A DNA stretch of 64,000 nucleotides, from assembly GCA_003254885.1 (NCBI GenBank), contig QANT01007149.1, positions 1 through 64,000 on the forward strand, given 5' to 3'. The translations under genes were made by a program, and so were the position numbers. Of this stretch, positions 37,995-49,754 are shown piece by piece. The notes under the pieces are model-generated. The model had not been told where the DNA came from. It saw only the letters and a program-made list of their open reading frames with translations, and did not search any database. The DNA comes from Purshia tridentata. Taxonomy: Eukaryota > Streptophyta > Magnoliopsida > Rosales > Rosaceae. Within the stretch, counting starts at the first letter, position 1, and every line of letters starts with the position of its first letter.

Positions 37995-38967
37995 ATCATC
38001 ATACTCCAATTGGAAGACACTTTTAGTTTTATAAAAAAATATTCTGAATGTTTTTTTTTTTTTTTTCAACTTTTGGNTTTTTTTACAACTTTTGGTTATT
38101 ATTTTTAATGAATTGTATTGCATGTAAATGCACATGGAGGGGTACTGCTTAATTCCTAGAATATGGAGTTGTATTTGTATGGAAGTTTTCTTTACTTTAT
38201 ATTTATTTTCTCTTGGGATAGATTTTTGGAGCAGAATCCTCTCCTTTTCTTTCCCCTCAACATGTTTCTCTCATTCCCATGTAATTTCTACAATACAGAG
38301 AAATAAAAATGAATGTTGATGTAGCCCAATTAAGTGAACCCCTAAAATTTCTTGTGTTCTTAGACACTATAATTTATATCCCTACAAAGTACAAACCATT
38401 ATTTATATTGATGCATCGATTTTTGCATCAACAGTAATCGAAGCAATCCAATTAAAAACCGACTTAATTTTTATTTAGAGTAGTGTTACCAAAATGAGAT
38501 TTTATCATTTATTTATCTATGAGCCCACTCTACACCTCATTTATTTATAACCAGTAAGAAATTGACATATCTTCTTAATCATATTTTTATTTGCTATTTA
38601 ATCTATACCATTAGATTGATTGAACATATTTAATTCTTTATGTACTTTCTCTCCCCTTGTTTCTCTTTACCGTCTTCTTTTGCCGATTAATCTCCCATCC
38701 GTCTTCATGTATGCCTCAATTTTTTCAAATGTATTTTGTTTTTTGGCAGAATAATAAATTTCTTAAAATATTAAGAAAGTGCGAAGAAGACACAGAAAAT
38801 ATCGAAAGAAGCACACAGTAATTAAACCATTTAACAAAGGCCCACAGTAACAAAATCATCTAAAACAAAGGCCCACAAAAGGGCCCACAGTGTGTATTAA
38901 GCTACTCCATTAACATGTGCTTTTGGTTTCCCCAACAAACACCTTGAAACTGCAGAGCAACTGCGAC
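37995..38967. other. Spacer between MAGLQ genes 1 and 2
   Basis: This holds the copy 1 3' UTR and the copy 2 promoter. A single N at 38077 sits between two CAACTTTTGG words within T runs (38067-38076 and 38086-38095). Nothing else is seen. Confidence 0.55.
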
Positions 38968-38974
38968 TATAAAA
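38968..38974 (+). promoter_or_regulatory. TATA box of MAGLQ gene 2
   Basis: TATAAAA lies 129 bases before the start codon, with a CA/AAC-rich leader between. Confidence 0.5.
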
Positions 38975-39096
38975 CCCAAAGTATTAGGTGCACAAGAAAG
39001 CATGTGATAGAATTATAAGTCTTTGATCTCCAAACTCCAAACCATCAAACACAAGTTCACAGTTTACAGAGCAAGCTAGCTTCCTACTCTTCTTCC

Positions 39097-39315
39097 ATGG
39101 CGGGCCTTCAATACAACTTCTTCCCCACTGATTTCTTCTACCCTCGCAAAGCAGAGTCTACTAACAAAGCAGCAGCAGCAGCTGGTGTTCTCCCCCTCCA
39201 AACCACCAAGAGGTCAGAAGTAGCCGCAGATCTCCAGCAGCTCAAGGCTTTGGTTCATCAAAACCGTGGAGTCCAAGTCATCAAGATTTCCAAATCTCCT
39301 CCTATGCATGGTTGA
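39097..39315 (+). CDS. Small MAGLQYxFFPTDFFYPR protein, copy 2
   Basis: This 72-residue protein begins MAGLQYNFFPTDFFYPR. It continues with a run of Ala (KAAAAAGV) and a C-terminal block DLQQLKALVHQNRGVQVIKI ending ISKSPPMHG. The N-terminus is identical to copy 3 over 17 residues. The C-terminal KAL and ISKS-x-P-x-M features also recur in copy 3 (KALQAISCISKSKEPAM), so the family has a second, weaker conserved block. It has no signal peptide, no cysteines and a basic overall character. It lies 1.1 kb downstream of copy 1. The function is unknown. Confidence 0.78.
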   Translation: MAGLQYNFFPTDFFYPRKAESTNKAAAAAGVLPLQTTKRSEVAADLQQLKALVHQNRGVQVIKISKSPPMHG

Positions 39316-39479
39316 AAAGGCAAGATTTGGAGAGAGGAGACCAAAGGGTCTTCTTGAATGCTATCATTCAGTCTTAGAGTTGTTGAAGGTTTATGAGGAT
39401 CAGCATCATTATTCATCAACTTTGGAGTGTATTACTTAAAGGGTTATTTCTAGAATTTAGAGGGGCTTTTTTCCCTTTG

Positions 39480-39964
39480 AAGTTACTTTGCTTCTTCCTT
39501 AATCTCACCATGTAATAACAAGATGGTGGGTGTTGTTCTATGATATTAGCATCATCCATATATACAGGGAGGCTCCAATGTAGGATCCTACAAATAAGGT
39601 TATTTGTAGGATACCTCGTGGGGCCCACTTCCATGTAGTTTTTTAACAATCCGAACCGTCTATATTTTAGATCTCTATTAATAGATCATCTTTGCAAAAA
39701 ATTAGCCAAATCGGAAATCATTTGCCCATATAACTTTGATCAACAAATATGTGATTTTAACGAAAATTTTGATTCGTCTATTTGTTTGATCAAAGTTAGA
39801 TAAGCAAATGATTTCCGATTTGGCTAATTTTTTGCAAGGATGATCTATTAATAGAGATCTAAAATATAGACGGTTCGGATTGTTNAAGTTACTTTGCTTC
39901 TTCCTTAATCTCACCATGTAATAACAAGATGGTGGGTGTTGTTCTATGATATTAGCATCATCCA
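39480..39964. repeat. 79-bp direct repeat around a hairpin and a single N
   Basis: Bases 39480-39558 are repeated exactly at 39886-39964, directly after the N at 39885. The repeated sequence belongs to the 3' region of MAGLQ copy 2. Everything between the copies is the hairpin element listed next. This could be two haplotypes, one with and one without the insertion, joined in the assembly. Confidence 0.8.
39646..39884. mobile_element. Near-perfect long hairpin MITE, right end cut at the N
   Basis: The left arm AACAATCCGAACCGTCTATA and onward (about 80 bases) is mirrored almost base for base by the right arm ending CGGTTCGGATTGTT. About 75 bases of loop separate them. The left side seems to extend outward to about 39565 (AGGGAGGCTCCAATGTAGGA), but the matching right extension is missing because the sequence stops at the N. 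The arms are so similar that the insertion must be young. Confidence 0.75.
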
Positions 39965-40460
39965 GAACATATATATATATATATATCTATATAAATATAT
40001 CTATATGTTTCTTGTTCGGATGATTATTTGAAATTAATGCAAGAATATATTGGTTTATATTAATGTTTCTTCTCTTTCACAGATTTTGTTAAAATTTGAT
40101 TCAAAATGCTCAATTTTAATTAAAAACTCATCTTATAACAAAATCATAATTCATAGAGCAATGTTAGTCAATGTTTATTCTTTAAAGAAAACGTGAGAGA
40201 CCATCGAAATTCAGTTGGGGAATTTTCCCCAACAAAAATTGTTGCTCGCATTGCAACAAGTTAACCTCACCTAGCCAGCAACCATTAATTGGTACCAAAA
40301 ATTTGATTGTCTTTTTGGGTAATTCATCCTCAAATACTTACAACATTTTTGGTATTAAAAAATTTCATCATAAAGTGTAAAAACAAAGTGCATATGACAC
40401 CTGAGGCAGAAATGGAAGCTAATTACTAGATTCTCAGAATAGCTCCAATTTATGGACGAT

Positions 40461-40500
<40 letters not shown>

Positions 40501-41297
40501 AAACAAATTCATATGGACATGAAAGAGCCGCCTAAAACTAGTAGGACCATCACTGGACTCAGCACACCTATATTGCATCAAGAAAATGTGGAAATAATTT
40601 AAAACATGGTGACTGATGGAAACTCATAGAATATTTTGGTCTATATGGTGCTTTCATTTGCATAGCATGCATTTCTGTACAAGTAATTAATTATCAAAAT
40701 TGATTTATGAGTTTCAACTTTGACTCATAAATTAGACAAGAGAAGAGAATTAAGCAAATGCCAATGTGCCATGGCGTGCAGGCCACGGTGGCTGCTTGCC
40801 ATTGGTTTGCACAGCTGAATATGCTTGGAATATGCCTTCGAAGAGAACTTGAAAATTCTATACACACAAGAGACAAGTCACAAGCATAAGTCAAAACTTT
40901 GGTTCCAAATACTCGTGCTCAATGCTCATGCATGCCTTCAAATATATATTTGTTTTTATTACAAAATATAATATATATTTATTTATTTATGAATCCTTTC
41001 ACAAGATATTCCGAATTAGATGCTAGAACATTTGCATATGTATATTTGATTGAAAGAAGTGTATAAGTTGGTGAATAAATTGAACACGTGTCAATATACA
41101 TGTTACAAAATCTTAATTTGTACGTTACAAATATATAAAGTGCAAAGTATAGCCAAATTTGAATAACTGAAACACTATTATATTATTGAAATGACTAAAT
41201 GATTTATGATTTATTGACTTTTTCAGTAACAAATATCCTTGAATGAGAGCCTCATGGACAACCAGATCATTGACTCTTATTAACAGTTGATCCCTTA
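39965..41297. other. Intergenic with GA microsatellite
   Basis: No gene is seen. A GA repeat of about 34 bases lies at 40465-40498, and a TA-rich run at 39970-39990. A reverse-strand frame near 40694-40894 has no recognisable content. Confidence 0.55.
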
Positions 41298-42336
41298 GGG
41301 GATGTATTCAATTAGGGTTTTAAATGACTTTTATGGAATTCAAAAGTCTAGTGATATTAAATAAAGATTTTTAAAGAGTCTATATATGTCTAGCAGTATT
41401 CAATTAAGACTTTTAAAGAGTCTATAAAAGTATAGCAGTATTCAATTATGACTTTTAAAGAGTCTATAAAAGTATAGCAGTATTCAATTATGACTTTTAA
41501 AGAGTCAATAAAAGTTGTGTGGTATTCAAAAAGTCATTAACTTATATAGAATTTAAAAAATTATAGACTTTCATAGATTTTGCAGTATAAATTATGTTAT
41601 ATGAAAGTCAATAATTCTCCAACCTTCACCTTGCAGACTTCAATGGATTTTAAATATTATATCCAATATAAAAAGTAGTTCATTATTTAAAAATAAGACG
41701 AATTTGTATTTTATTTTTCAAAATAAAATTATCAAACAGTAACAATATTTAATTCTTTTCTCCCTTTCTCTTCCTTGGTGCATCACTGCAGCCCTCTATT
41801 GGTTATTATATCCTCCGATTGCTATTTTGCTTGGTTGGTGGTTGAATACTAAAAATTCTTTTTTGTTAATTTCTTGTTGTTAACTTAGCACTTAGCAGTA
41901 TGGCATGAGAAGAGTAGATATATTTACTCAATTTGTTGTACTCAATTTGTTTTGCTTTTTTTTTTTCTGGTGTTATGTGTGCATTGCTTAAGGGCTTGCT
42001 ATGGCATATTCTTGTTATTATCATCCTGTTTCTTTTGTTGAAATGGACTACATTTTTATTTATAAGTGGGCTAATCAAAATTTCTATTTGTGGCATTTTT
42101 CGATAGATTAACCTGGGTAGTTACACAAATAAAATTGAAAAAAATCTATGAATTAGCAAACAAAAAAAAAAGTCTATAGAAGTCTTTTATTTAACTTTGC
42201 AAAACTCTATATAGAATTCTGGCAAAGTCTATGTAGAGTTTATGAAAGTCATTAAAATTCTACCAATTCTACCAAAGTCAATGACTTTTAAAAATTTTAT
42301 AAAAGTCTATTAAAATCATAATTGAATACACCTCCC
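41298..42336. mobile_element. 1-kb DNA-transposon-like element with internal repeats
   Basis: The left end GGGGATGTATTCAATTAGGG and the right end ATAATTGAATACACCTCCC are imperfect inverted repeats. Both continue inward with TTTTAA and GACTTTTATxGAAT-type words. TTA precedes and TAA follows, which would fit a three-base TWA target site as in PIF/Harbinger elements. No transposase is encoded. A 42-bp tandem repeat occupies the left part. Confidence 0.55.
41391..41520. repeat. 42-bp tandem repeat, about three copies
   Basis: TAGCAGTATTCAATTA recurs at 41391, 41433 and 41475. Each copy is followed by GACTTTTAAAGAGTCTATAA or a close variant. The unit contains the same words as the element ends, so it probably arose by internal duplication of the terminal region. 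Confidence 0.75.
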
Positions 42337-42339
42337 TAA

Positions 42340-43226
42340 ATCCTTTTGTTCTTATATATAAGGTTATAAGAAGGATCTCTCCTAATAAGTTCTCTACATA
42401 TAGATATACAGTACGCTCTTTTCTAAAGAGGACATAGGGTTGATCACAATAAGATATCTAAATAATTTTTTATTTGTTTAATTTTTATATTAATTATATT
42501 CGAATTAAATTATTTTATTTAAAGCTAATGACTATTTAATCTCACGGATGATACTCGATTAATCTCCTTTCTGAGAGTAGATTATGAATTCAAATATCAT
42601 AAATGTTGATTAATAAATAAAATATTAATCAATATAAAAAATCTCTCAATAAAAGATTACTATATACATATATTTAGCATGCGCACATGAAACTCAATTT
42701 TTTATGGCTTCTTATAATTAAAAAACCCAAAGTCAAACATATATATCAAACACTAGAATCCAGTATTTTCGGTTGATAAACAGTAGAATCCAGTTAGCAG
42801 TTTAGCACCCAACAAAGAAAAAATACTAGAATCTTGGAGAGGGAGGAAGAGATGATTACTTAATAAAATAGTAGAGAAAAATGCCAAGGGCATGACAATG
42901 GACTCCATTCAATATTGATGATTAAGAAATGCTGCTTCATCATTCATCATATATAATGTTCTTTTCTATTTTCATAATCAAAACTCGATCAGTGTAACCT
43001 TGACGTACCCAACAACCTTTCGTAAATATAATACATTTTCAATCACCTCTCATGCCATCTCACATGTCCCTTTACCAATTTATCGGGACAACATGAAATA
43101 ACTTGAATTAACATTATAGAGACCAATTTCCCCCAAAATTTATTATATTTTTTTCAATTATTATTAATTAAATATTTATTTGATTTCCTGATTAGAGTAG
43201 AACTGTAGAAGTAGTAATATTGTTCC
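42340..43226. other. Intergenic upstream of MAGLQ gene 3
   Basis: This is AT-rich sequence with no gene. A degenerate tRNA-like word pattern near 42535-42610 (ATTAATCTC then TTATGAATTCAAAT) hints at an old SINE remnant but is too weak to call. Confidence 0.45.
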
Positions 43227-43236
43227 TATATAAAAA
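43227..43236 (+). promoter_or_regulatory. TATA box of MAGLQ gene 3
   Basis: TATATAAAAA lies 96 bases before the start codon, almost the same distance as in copy 1. Confidence 0.55.
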
Positions 43237-43322
43237 GAAGATTTACTCTTATACTTTTTCACCTTATAACAAAAAACAATTGTGGCATAACCAATAGTCA
43301 GAATTTTCAGCTCTCTGCAACC

Positions 43323-43646
43323 ATGGCTGGGCTTCAGTACAACTTCTTCCCTACTGATTTCTTTTACCCTCGGACAAAGCCCACAGGCTTCGACACCACC
43401 TGCAAAGAAGTGGTTCTTTCCCAACAAACTACTAACAGTAACTCAAATGATGTGGACAACCATGAACAGCACACAAGCCTTGTTCTTAGTAGCAACCTCC
43501 ATGACTGCAAGGCACTCCAAGCTATTTCATGTATAAGCAAAAGCAAAGAACCTGCCATGGCTGAAGTAATCAAGACATCATGGCCAACAACAGAAGAGCC
43601 TTCACAAGCTACTGAAGACGATGTTGTTATAATGCCCTTTGGATAA
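43323..43646 (+). CDS. Small MAGLQYxFFPTDFFYPR protein, copy 3
   Basis: This 107-residue protein begins with the same 17 residues as copy 2, starting at an ATG in the context ACCATGGCTG. The middle is Asn/Ser/Thr-rich and polar. A block CKALQAISCISKSKEPAM resembles the end of copy 2. An acidic tail (EEPSQATEDDVVIMPFG) is unique to this copy. There is no signal peptide or membrane segment. The stop lies 342 bases from the stop of the convergent PURH gene. Family role unknown. Identical starts with divergent tails suggest selection on the N-terminal motif. Confidence 0.78.
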   Translation: MAGLQYNFFPTDFFYPRTKPTGFDTTCKEVVLSQQTTNSNSNDVDNHEQHTSLVLSSNLHDCKALQAISCISKSKEPAMAEVIKTSWPTTEEPSQATEDDVVIMPFG

Positions 43647-43988
43647 TGTTTATGCATGTGTTTATGAACCTTTATGAGTATATATATATATATATAGACT
43701 CCATCAAATTGATAATTAAATTGCAATGTGTTAAACTTTTCCCCTCCCCCCTCTTTTAGCTAAAGTAAATACTGCATGGAAGTAGAACTAAGGCCCGATA
43801 GATAAACAGTAAATCCATGGTATCTGAGATACATGCATTCAGATTGCAGACATTATGACTACAGGGGCTTCTCCAAGGAGGGGGACCCCGAGTTCTCCGA
43901 TGAAAACCACAGATTCCAAGCCATGGTACAAAGATAAAAAGCACAGGAGTGGCCTCAAAAGGGCAAACACCGACACCAAAAATTGTTA

Positions 43989-46900
43989 TCAATGCCTGAA
44001 GTGCCGCACATTTGTGAAAAGAAGCGAAACTCCATACTTGTTACAGCAGTCTATAGCATCCCCATCTCTTATACTCCCACCGGGTTCTGCAATAACACTA
44101 ACTCCACTCTCACATGCTTCTTCCACTGCGTCTTTCCAAGCTGCGTGTAAAACAAGCATCATTTAACATTAATATAAAGGCTCTTTCACGCATTTTCAAT
44201 TTAGCATAAGAGATTGCTCAAATTAAAGATTTTAGGACCGAAGGACTTCACGATTGCATGTATCTTTGCATATTTCCATTTAAATTAGTAAACGTTTTAA
44301 CTTAATCTAAACTATACTAATTATCAAATAAATTACTCTTCCTCTTGCACTCCACTGTTACATATATAAACAACAGTAACTGTAGAAGCTTGTAATTACC
44401 GAATGGAAAGAAGGCATCACTGGCCAAAGCTGCACCCTTGACATCTTCTCCTGCTTTCCTCAAGGCTATTCTTAAACTCTCCCGACGGTTTGGCTGCCCA
44501 CTTCCCATACCCAACATACAGTTATTCTGCCAAAATTTCAAGGATCAGATATTTGTCCAAAAGTACCAACCAGTTCAATCAAAGTAGAGCACATCAGAAT
44601 ATAATAAAATGAAGGATGGTTTTAGAGCAAAACTAAAGAGAGACAACCTTTGCTATTACAATTGCATTGCTTTTAACATGCTTGACGCACAACCATGCAA
44701 ACTCTGCATCACTAAGCTCCTTTTCTTTGGGAGCCTTCTCAGAAACAACATTAAACTGGATATCTTGGGGGGTCAAATCATCTGAATCCTGAGCTAACCA
44801 CCCACCACCGACCTGTCTAAGTGAAAGCTTTCCTTTCTCATTTTTTTTGGCCTCGAGGATCCTCAGAGTCTTTGATTTTCCACGGAGGATTTCAAGCCCT
44901 TTCTTTGTGTACTCGGGAGCAACCACAATCTCATAAAACATCCGTGTTTCACCATCTGTTGGGCTTCTGAACTCTCGGATTTCCTTGGCAAGAGCCTACA
45001 AACACAACAAAACAGGACCCACATCAGTATGGAGAAATACAGCAAAACAGGCAAATATATTACCAAGTTGAACTTTCAGTACTATTTTTTTTTCTTGGTT
45101 AACAGGGCAAGTGCTAGCTTTTCAGACCAAATCAGTTGGCATTCAAATTTTCCCATCTGCACGGAAAGAAAGTGCTTCCATTTTTTCATTGAAAAGAAAT
45201 TGGTTTAGCCCTTGGAGTCTAGGCTCAAGTGGTACAGGTTTGAGATGGGGTTCGGGTATATCTTAGGTGATTTTTTTCAATTTCGTTTAGTCAAAAGTAA
45301 AAATAACAAAATAATAGAATAATGATTCACGGATAACCCTTTTTTATTAAAAGACATCAGTGCCAGACTCTTACACACTTCAACAAGCTTGCTGAACCAA
45401 CAGCATTTTGGGAAGGCCATACAAAATTTGATGAGAATTTTATTATTTAGATTCCAGGTCAGGCCGTGAAAACTCCAACTCACCTCATCAACCTCTACAT
45501 TGAATGATACAATGCCACCGAATGCACTCACTGGATCAGCTTTGACAGCGAGCCTGTATGCTTCAAGTATATCATCACGTGACGCTACACCACAGGGATT
45601 TGTATGCTTTACAACTACACATGTAGGACTCCTAAACTCAGACACACAATTCCAAGCCGCATCAGCATCTAAATAGTTATTGTATGACATCTCCTGCATG
45701 CAGAAAGTAAAAGGTTGAAAGCGCACAAGATATGATTAACACGTAAAGCATCAAAAGTTTATTTATGAAGATGAACCCAAATATTTTCCCCCCACACCAA
45801 TTAACATTCTGAGTATCAAAGAATTCTGCACGTGTTGCAGCTGGAAAGATCTATTACAAGCTAGGGTTTGAGCAAACATAAATGTGCTTGGACTCATTTA
45901 TCAGATTTCTAGATATATGAATAATGCACCTATATAAACGAAAGAAAAAAGGGAAACAGCATGATAATGTGGTACTGTTAATCTCATAAGTAAAATTACT
46001 ATACAGAATAAAAAAATTATCAGGCTCCCACATGTAAAGAACATACAAATACTTGCAGCAGTAATTTATAATGAAATGCCATAATGGTAAATGGACTCAC
46101 TCCCCTTTAACAACATGCTAGTACCAATGAATTGGATGTGCATAACAACAGTGATAACATGAGACTTATAACTCAATTAGTGGATTTCAATCTTGGCCAA
46201 CATTTCCACAACAAAAATCAAGGTTTCCTCATCAATAAATTATATATATGCCAGCTAAATATTCAAAATAGATAAACAAATAAAGATGCTAGCTCATCCC
46301 TATCAAAGCTTTATTTTAAGTAAATTTCAATAGATAAAGGGAGATGTCTTTTCACCTTCCCATGGTGTTGGATAGAAGTTGCAATACCACCAGCATTAAC
46401 CTCAGAAAGACTCTTGTCAACATAAAATGCAGCCTTTTGATGAGGATTTTCACCATAACGAAGGGGACTTTTGAGCAAGATAGGCACTGTTAAGCTTTGA
46501 GGAAATTTGTCTTCCAACAAATAAAAAATGTTGTCAATCTATAGCCCATCACAACAGAATGCACAAACAATTGAATAAAGTTTTCAGAGAAATTACTCTC
46601 CCTCCCTCCCTCCCTCACTCTCTCCCAGATCTTCTGATCCAAGGACATTTCTAGTTAACTCCTTGTGTGTTATGAACATTAAATTGGTGATTCAAGAGAT
46701 TATTTCAATCTACCTGATGAATCTCCCTGTTCTCTCTTCAAGGTCAATTCCATAATTCTTATATGAATATTAAATTGGCAATTCAAAAGCTTGTTGCAAT
46801 CTACCAAATTTATTGGCACGTCTATTCTAATTCTAATTTCTACTTGAAAAAAATTAAAATAAAATTTATGTAAAGTTAGACTAAATAACTCACTCATAAC

Positions 46901-49567
46901 GCTGAGCTTACTAATTATAGCTAAAAATAAGAAAATAAAAGTACCTTCTGTAGTCTGTTTCCACAGCCACTCCGAAACCGCAGAATCATAAGAAGCAACA
47001 TGTTGGAAAGCCTTCCATGCAAGCTTTCTTCGGAATTGTTGATCATTGTCATCTCCCTTGAGAAATTCTAGCAGTGCCGGATAGTCTTCTGAATCAACAA
47101 CCACCAAGACATCCTTGTGGTTCTGTTTCACAAGCATATTTCACTTGGAACATCAGATAAAGATTACTTCATTTGATGTAGTAACTATATACGGTTGTAT
47201 TATGATTGTGCTAGAGAAAGCAGATTATGGGCACATCTGATTTCTTTTTATCCCTTTCAAGGCACTACAGTTAGTGCACTAATGAAGAGGTTCTCTCAAA
47301 GTTAGTGGACACTACAGTCCTATAAAATATGTAAAAACAAATAATCAAAATCAAATGGCACCACATTAAACCTATAAGCACTGATACATTAGACAAGCCA
47401 TACTATCAAATGTTTTTTACACTCCTAGATACACCAAATGCAGAATCAAGATATATCTGGATCTGCTGTGTCATTTGTGCCAGTAATCAATATCATCTAC
47501 AATGATCATCGCCACTGGTTATATGCAACAATTAGAACCAGCCTGCAGAAACAGACTCATTTTTCTGGGGGAAAAAAAAAGAATTATGAAATGATAAGTT
47601 CGATTAAAACATTTGGTTGATGGGCAAGGATTATCTAAAACCTAGTGCCTATATGCCAAGTGGTTAGGAAACCCTAGTATGATTTATAAAATAATTTAAC
47701 CAACATTATGCTAGCATTTCAATTCAGGTAAACAACCTTTGCAGCTGCTCTAATCATGGCAGGACCACCAATATCTATATTCTCAATTCCATCCTCAAAA
47801 TCTATGCCTCCAGTTGAAGTAACTTTATCGTAAAAGGGGTATAGATTCACCACAACTACATCAAATGTACCTGTAGAAAAATGGTGTAGCAAAATTAATT
47901 TTTTTAACACATTTTACACTACCAGAGCAATAGAGGAGAGGAGGAGAAATAGAAGAAGAAAGAAAGACAGAGAGTCATGCAGACAAGGTAAAAGAATTTA
48001 CAGCAGAACTCACCAATTCCATGTTTATTAAGTGCTTCCATGTGATGCTTTTGGTCTCTTCTAGCAAGGATTCCCCCATGTACGTTAGGGTGTAAAGTTT
48101 TTACACGACCATCAAGCTGCAATAAAAAACTAAAGTCATGGTTGTAATTCACATAAAAGAGTTAATAAGCCAAATATCAAACATTTCATAATGTAATTTG
48201 TCAAGCTAAGAAAATCTCTTTCATGTAATTAGCGAGGAAAAAGAAAGTAAAGAACTGACATACCATCTCCGGGAAACAAGTAAGTTGTTCCACTTCAGTG
48301 ACAGACACCCCAGCACCTTCTAAAGCAGATGCTGTTCCTCCAGTCGAAACAATTTTATACCTACAGTTTACAAGAACAACCATCGTGACAATTGACAAAC
48401 ATATAACACTTACCATTTAAACTTGATAAAGGGTATTTTTTTATTACATTTGAAGAATGCGGTTGATATTATATTTTCAAGCTGAATAATAAGGAAAAGA
48501 AATTTATGGAAAACAAGAGCTCCCTAGTAGATATTGTTGCAAAGCACGGACATATCATATAGTTATGAGCATTTGCAAATAAATGGAGCAAAAGTATTAA
48601 TATTCTGGTGAAAAGAGAAATAAGGTTCTGAATTTACCCCAACTCCTGAAGCCCAGTCCCTAAGAAAGAAAGATCCTTCTTGTCTGACAGTGATATCAGA
48701 GCCTGCCTATTACCTGAAACAAAGAAGAAATTACATGAGTCATAACGTAGGCTTTAATTTAGTATTGGATAAATAAATTGAAGGAGAAAAAAAAAAAAAA
48801 AAAAAAAGGGGCAAAGANAAAAAAAAAAAAAAAAAAAAAAAAGAGGGGCAAAGAATGAAAGCAGGAAAGAACAAACCCAGATAACACAAATGCAAACAGA
48901 AGCACAGATATAAATATGAAACTCCCTTGAATTACAAGTGTCCAATGTCAGTTAGAGCTCTTACAGAAAGAAAACCCTATGTTAATCGAATTACAGGCTT
49001 GAGGAGCAGCTCAATGCCATAGCAAGAAAATAAAAACATGGTTTAACCCACGAAAAGAATAATTTACAAAACAAATTTATTTTATTGCGCTGGCGTGCAA
49101 TTTGCACCCAAATAAGACATTTTTTTCAAAAAAAAATATAAAAAATTTAATATGAAAACACAATATTTAAGAACGACAAACACAAAAGCATACCGGAGGC
49201 AGGGGATTGAGAGTCAGGGTTTGGCACTGTAAGGACCTCATGAGCTGCCATGGCTTTAATTGGTCTACAACTTGAGTGTAGAAGATATGAATTTCTGACT
49301 GAACAAGACTGTATGGCACAAAAAGAGAGAGGATTTAAAGTTATATTCATGCATATATATACTTATATACAAAAATAAATGGAGAAAATGAGGTCAATTG
49401 AAATTAGATTGACATACCGTAAACAAAGAAAAAGAAGAAGAATTGGGTCTTCCTTTGGTGGTGGAGGAGGACAGCAGGAGAAGATTGGTGTGGGGAATAA
49501 TGCAAGACTGTGTGGTGTTGGGTGTCGTAGCCGCAGGAACAACAACAGCCAGACCAAGACCAAGCAT
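43989..49567 (-). CDS. PURH: Bifunctional purine biosynthesis protein PurH (AICAR transformylase/IMP cyclohydrolase), plastid
   Basis: The enzyme performs the last two steps to IMP. Twelve exons: 49567-49418, 49308-49194, 48713-48638, 48360-48264, 48116-48014, 47870-47737, 47122-46945, 46510-46356, 45693-45484, 44995-44648, 44526-44400 and 44140-43989. They give 614 residues in one frame. The first ~75 residues are Ser/Thr-rich, as in a plastid transit peptide. The cyclohydrolase (MGS-fold) part has STGGTA and [15 protein letters not shown]. The transformylase part has [10 protein letters not shown]-type [11 protein letters not shown], the catalytic KHTNPCG, and [14 protein letters not shown]. 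It ends [11 protein letters not shown]. The frame is open a little upstream of the chosen ATG, but only through a GTG, so 49567 is the real start. A tandem duplication lies directly in the leader. Intron 3 carries a single-N assembly join. Confidence 0.95.
48808..48853. repeat. Duplicated GGGGCAAAGA word flanking a single N
   Basis: GGGGCAAAGA ends directly before the N at 48818 and recurs at 48844 after a poly-A run. It lies in PURH intron 3 and looks like an unmerged contig overlap at a homopolymer. Confidence 0.65.
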
Positions 49568-49572
49568 CTCTC

Positions 49573-49719
49573 TTTGTAACAGCTCCTTACAAAAGCTATT
49601 CACAACTCATATGTTAACAGATACAGAGATTTCTGTAAGCTCACACTCTCTTTGTAACAGCTCCTTACAAAAGCTATTCACAACCCATATGTTAACAGAT
49701 ACAGAGATGTCTGTAAGCT
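49573..49719. repeat. 78-bp tandem duplication in the PURH leader
   Basis: The block 49573-49641 recurs at 49651-49719 with only two differences (ACTCAT/ACCCAT and GATTTC/GATGTC), a period of 78 bases. On the transcribed strand it lies immediately before the PURH start codon, so the duplicated unit forms most of the near leader. A GT/GA microsatellite follows at about 49721-49754. Confidence 0.85.
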
Positions 49720-49754
49720 GTGTGTGTGCGTGTGTGTGTGTGAGAGAGAGAGAG

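Noticed and set aside
43855-44166. Plus-strand frame of 103 residues overlapping the last PURH exon
   Set aside because: It is the antisense of the true PURH last exon, which fits the family end (VRHFRH) and splice sites.
45205-45280. tRNA-like A and B box words in PURH intron 9 (GGCTCAAGTGGTAC, GGGTTCGGGT)
   Set aside because: Could be a tRNA-derived SINE remnant, but no cloverleaf, tail or target duplication could be established.
49568-49603. Upstream extension of PURH (12 more residues)
   Set aside because: It would need a GTG start; a plant nuclear gene starts at the ATG at 49567.
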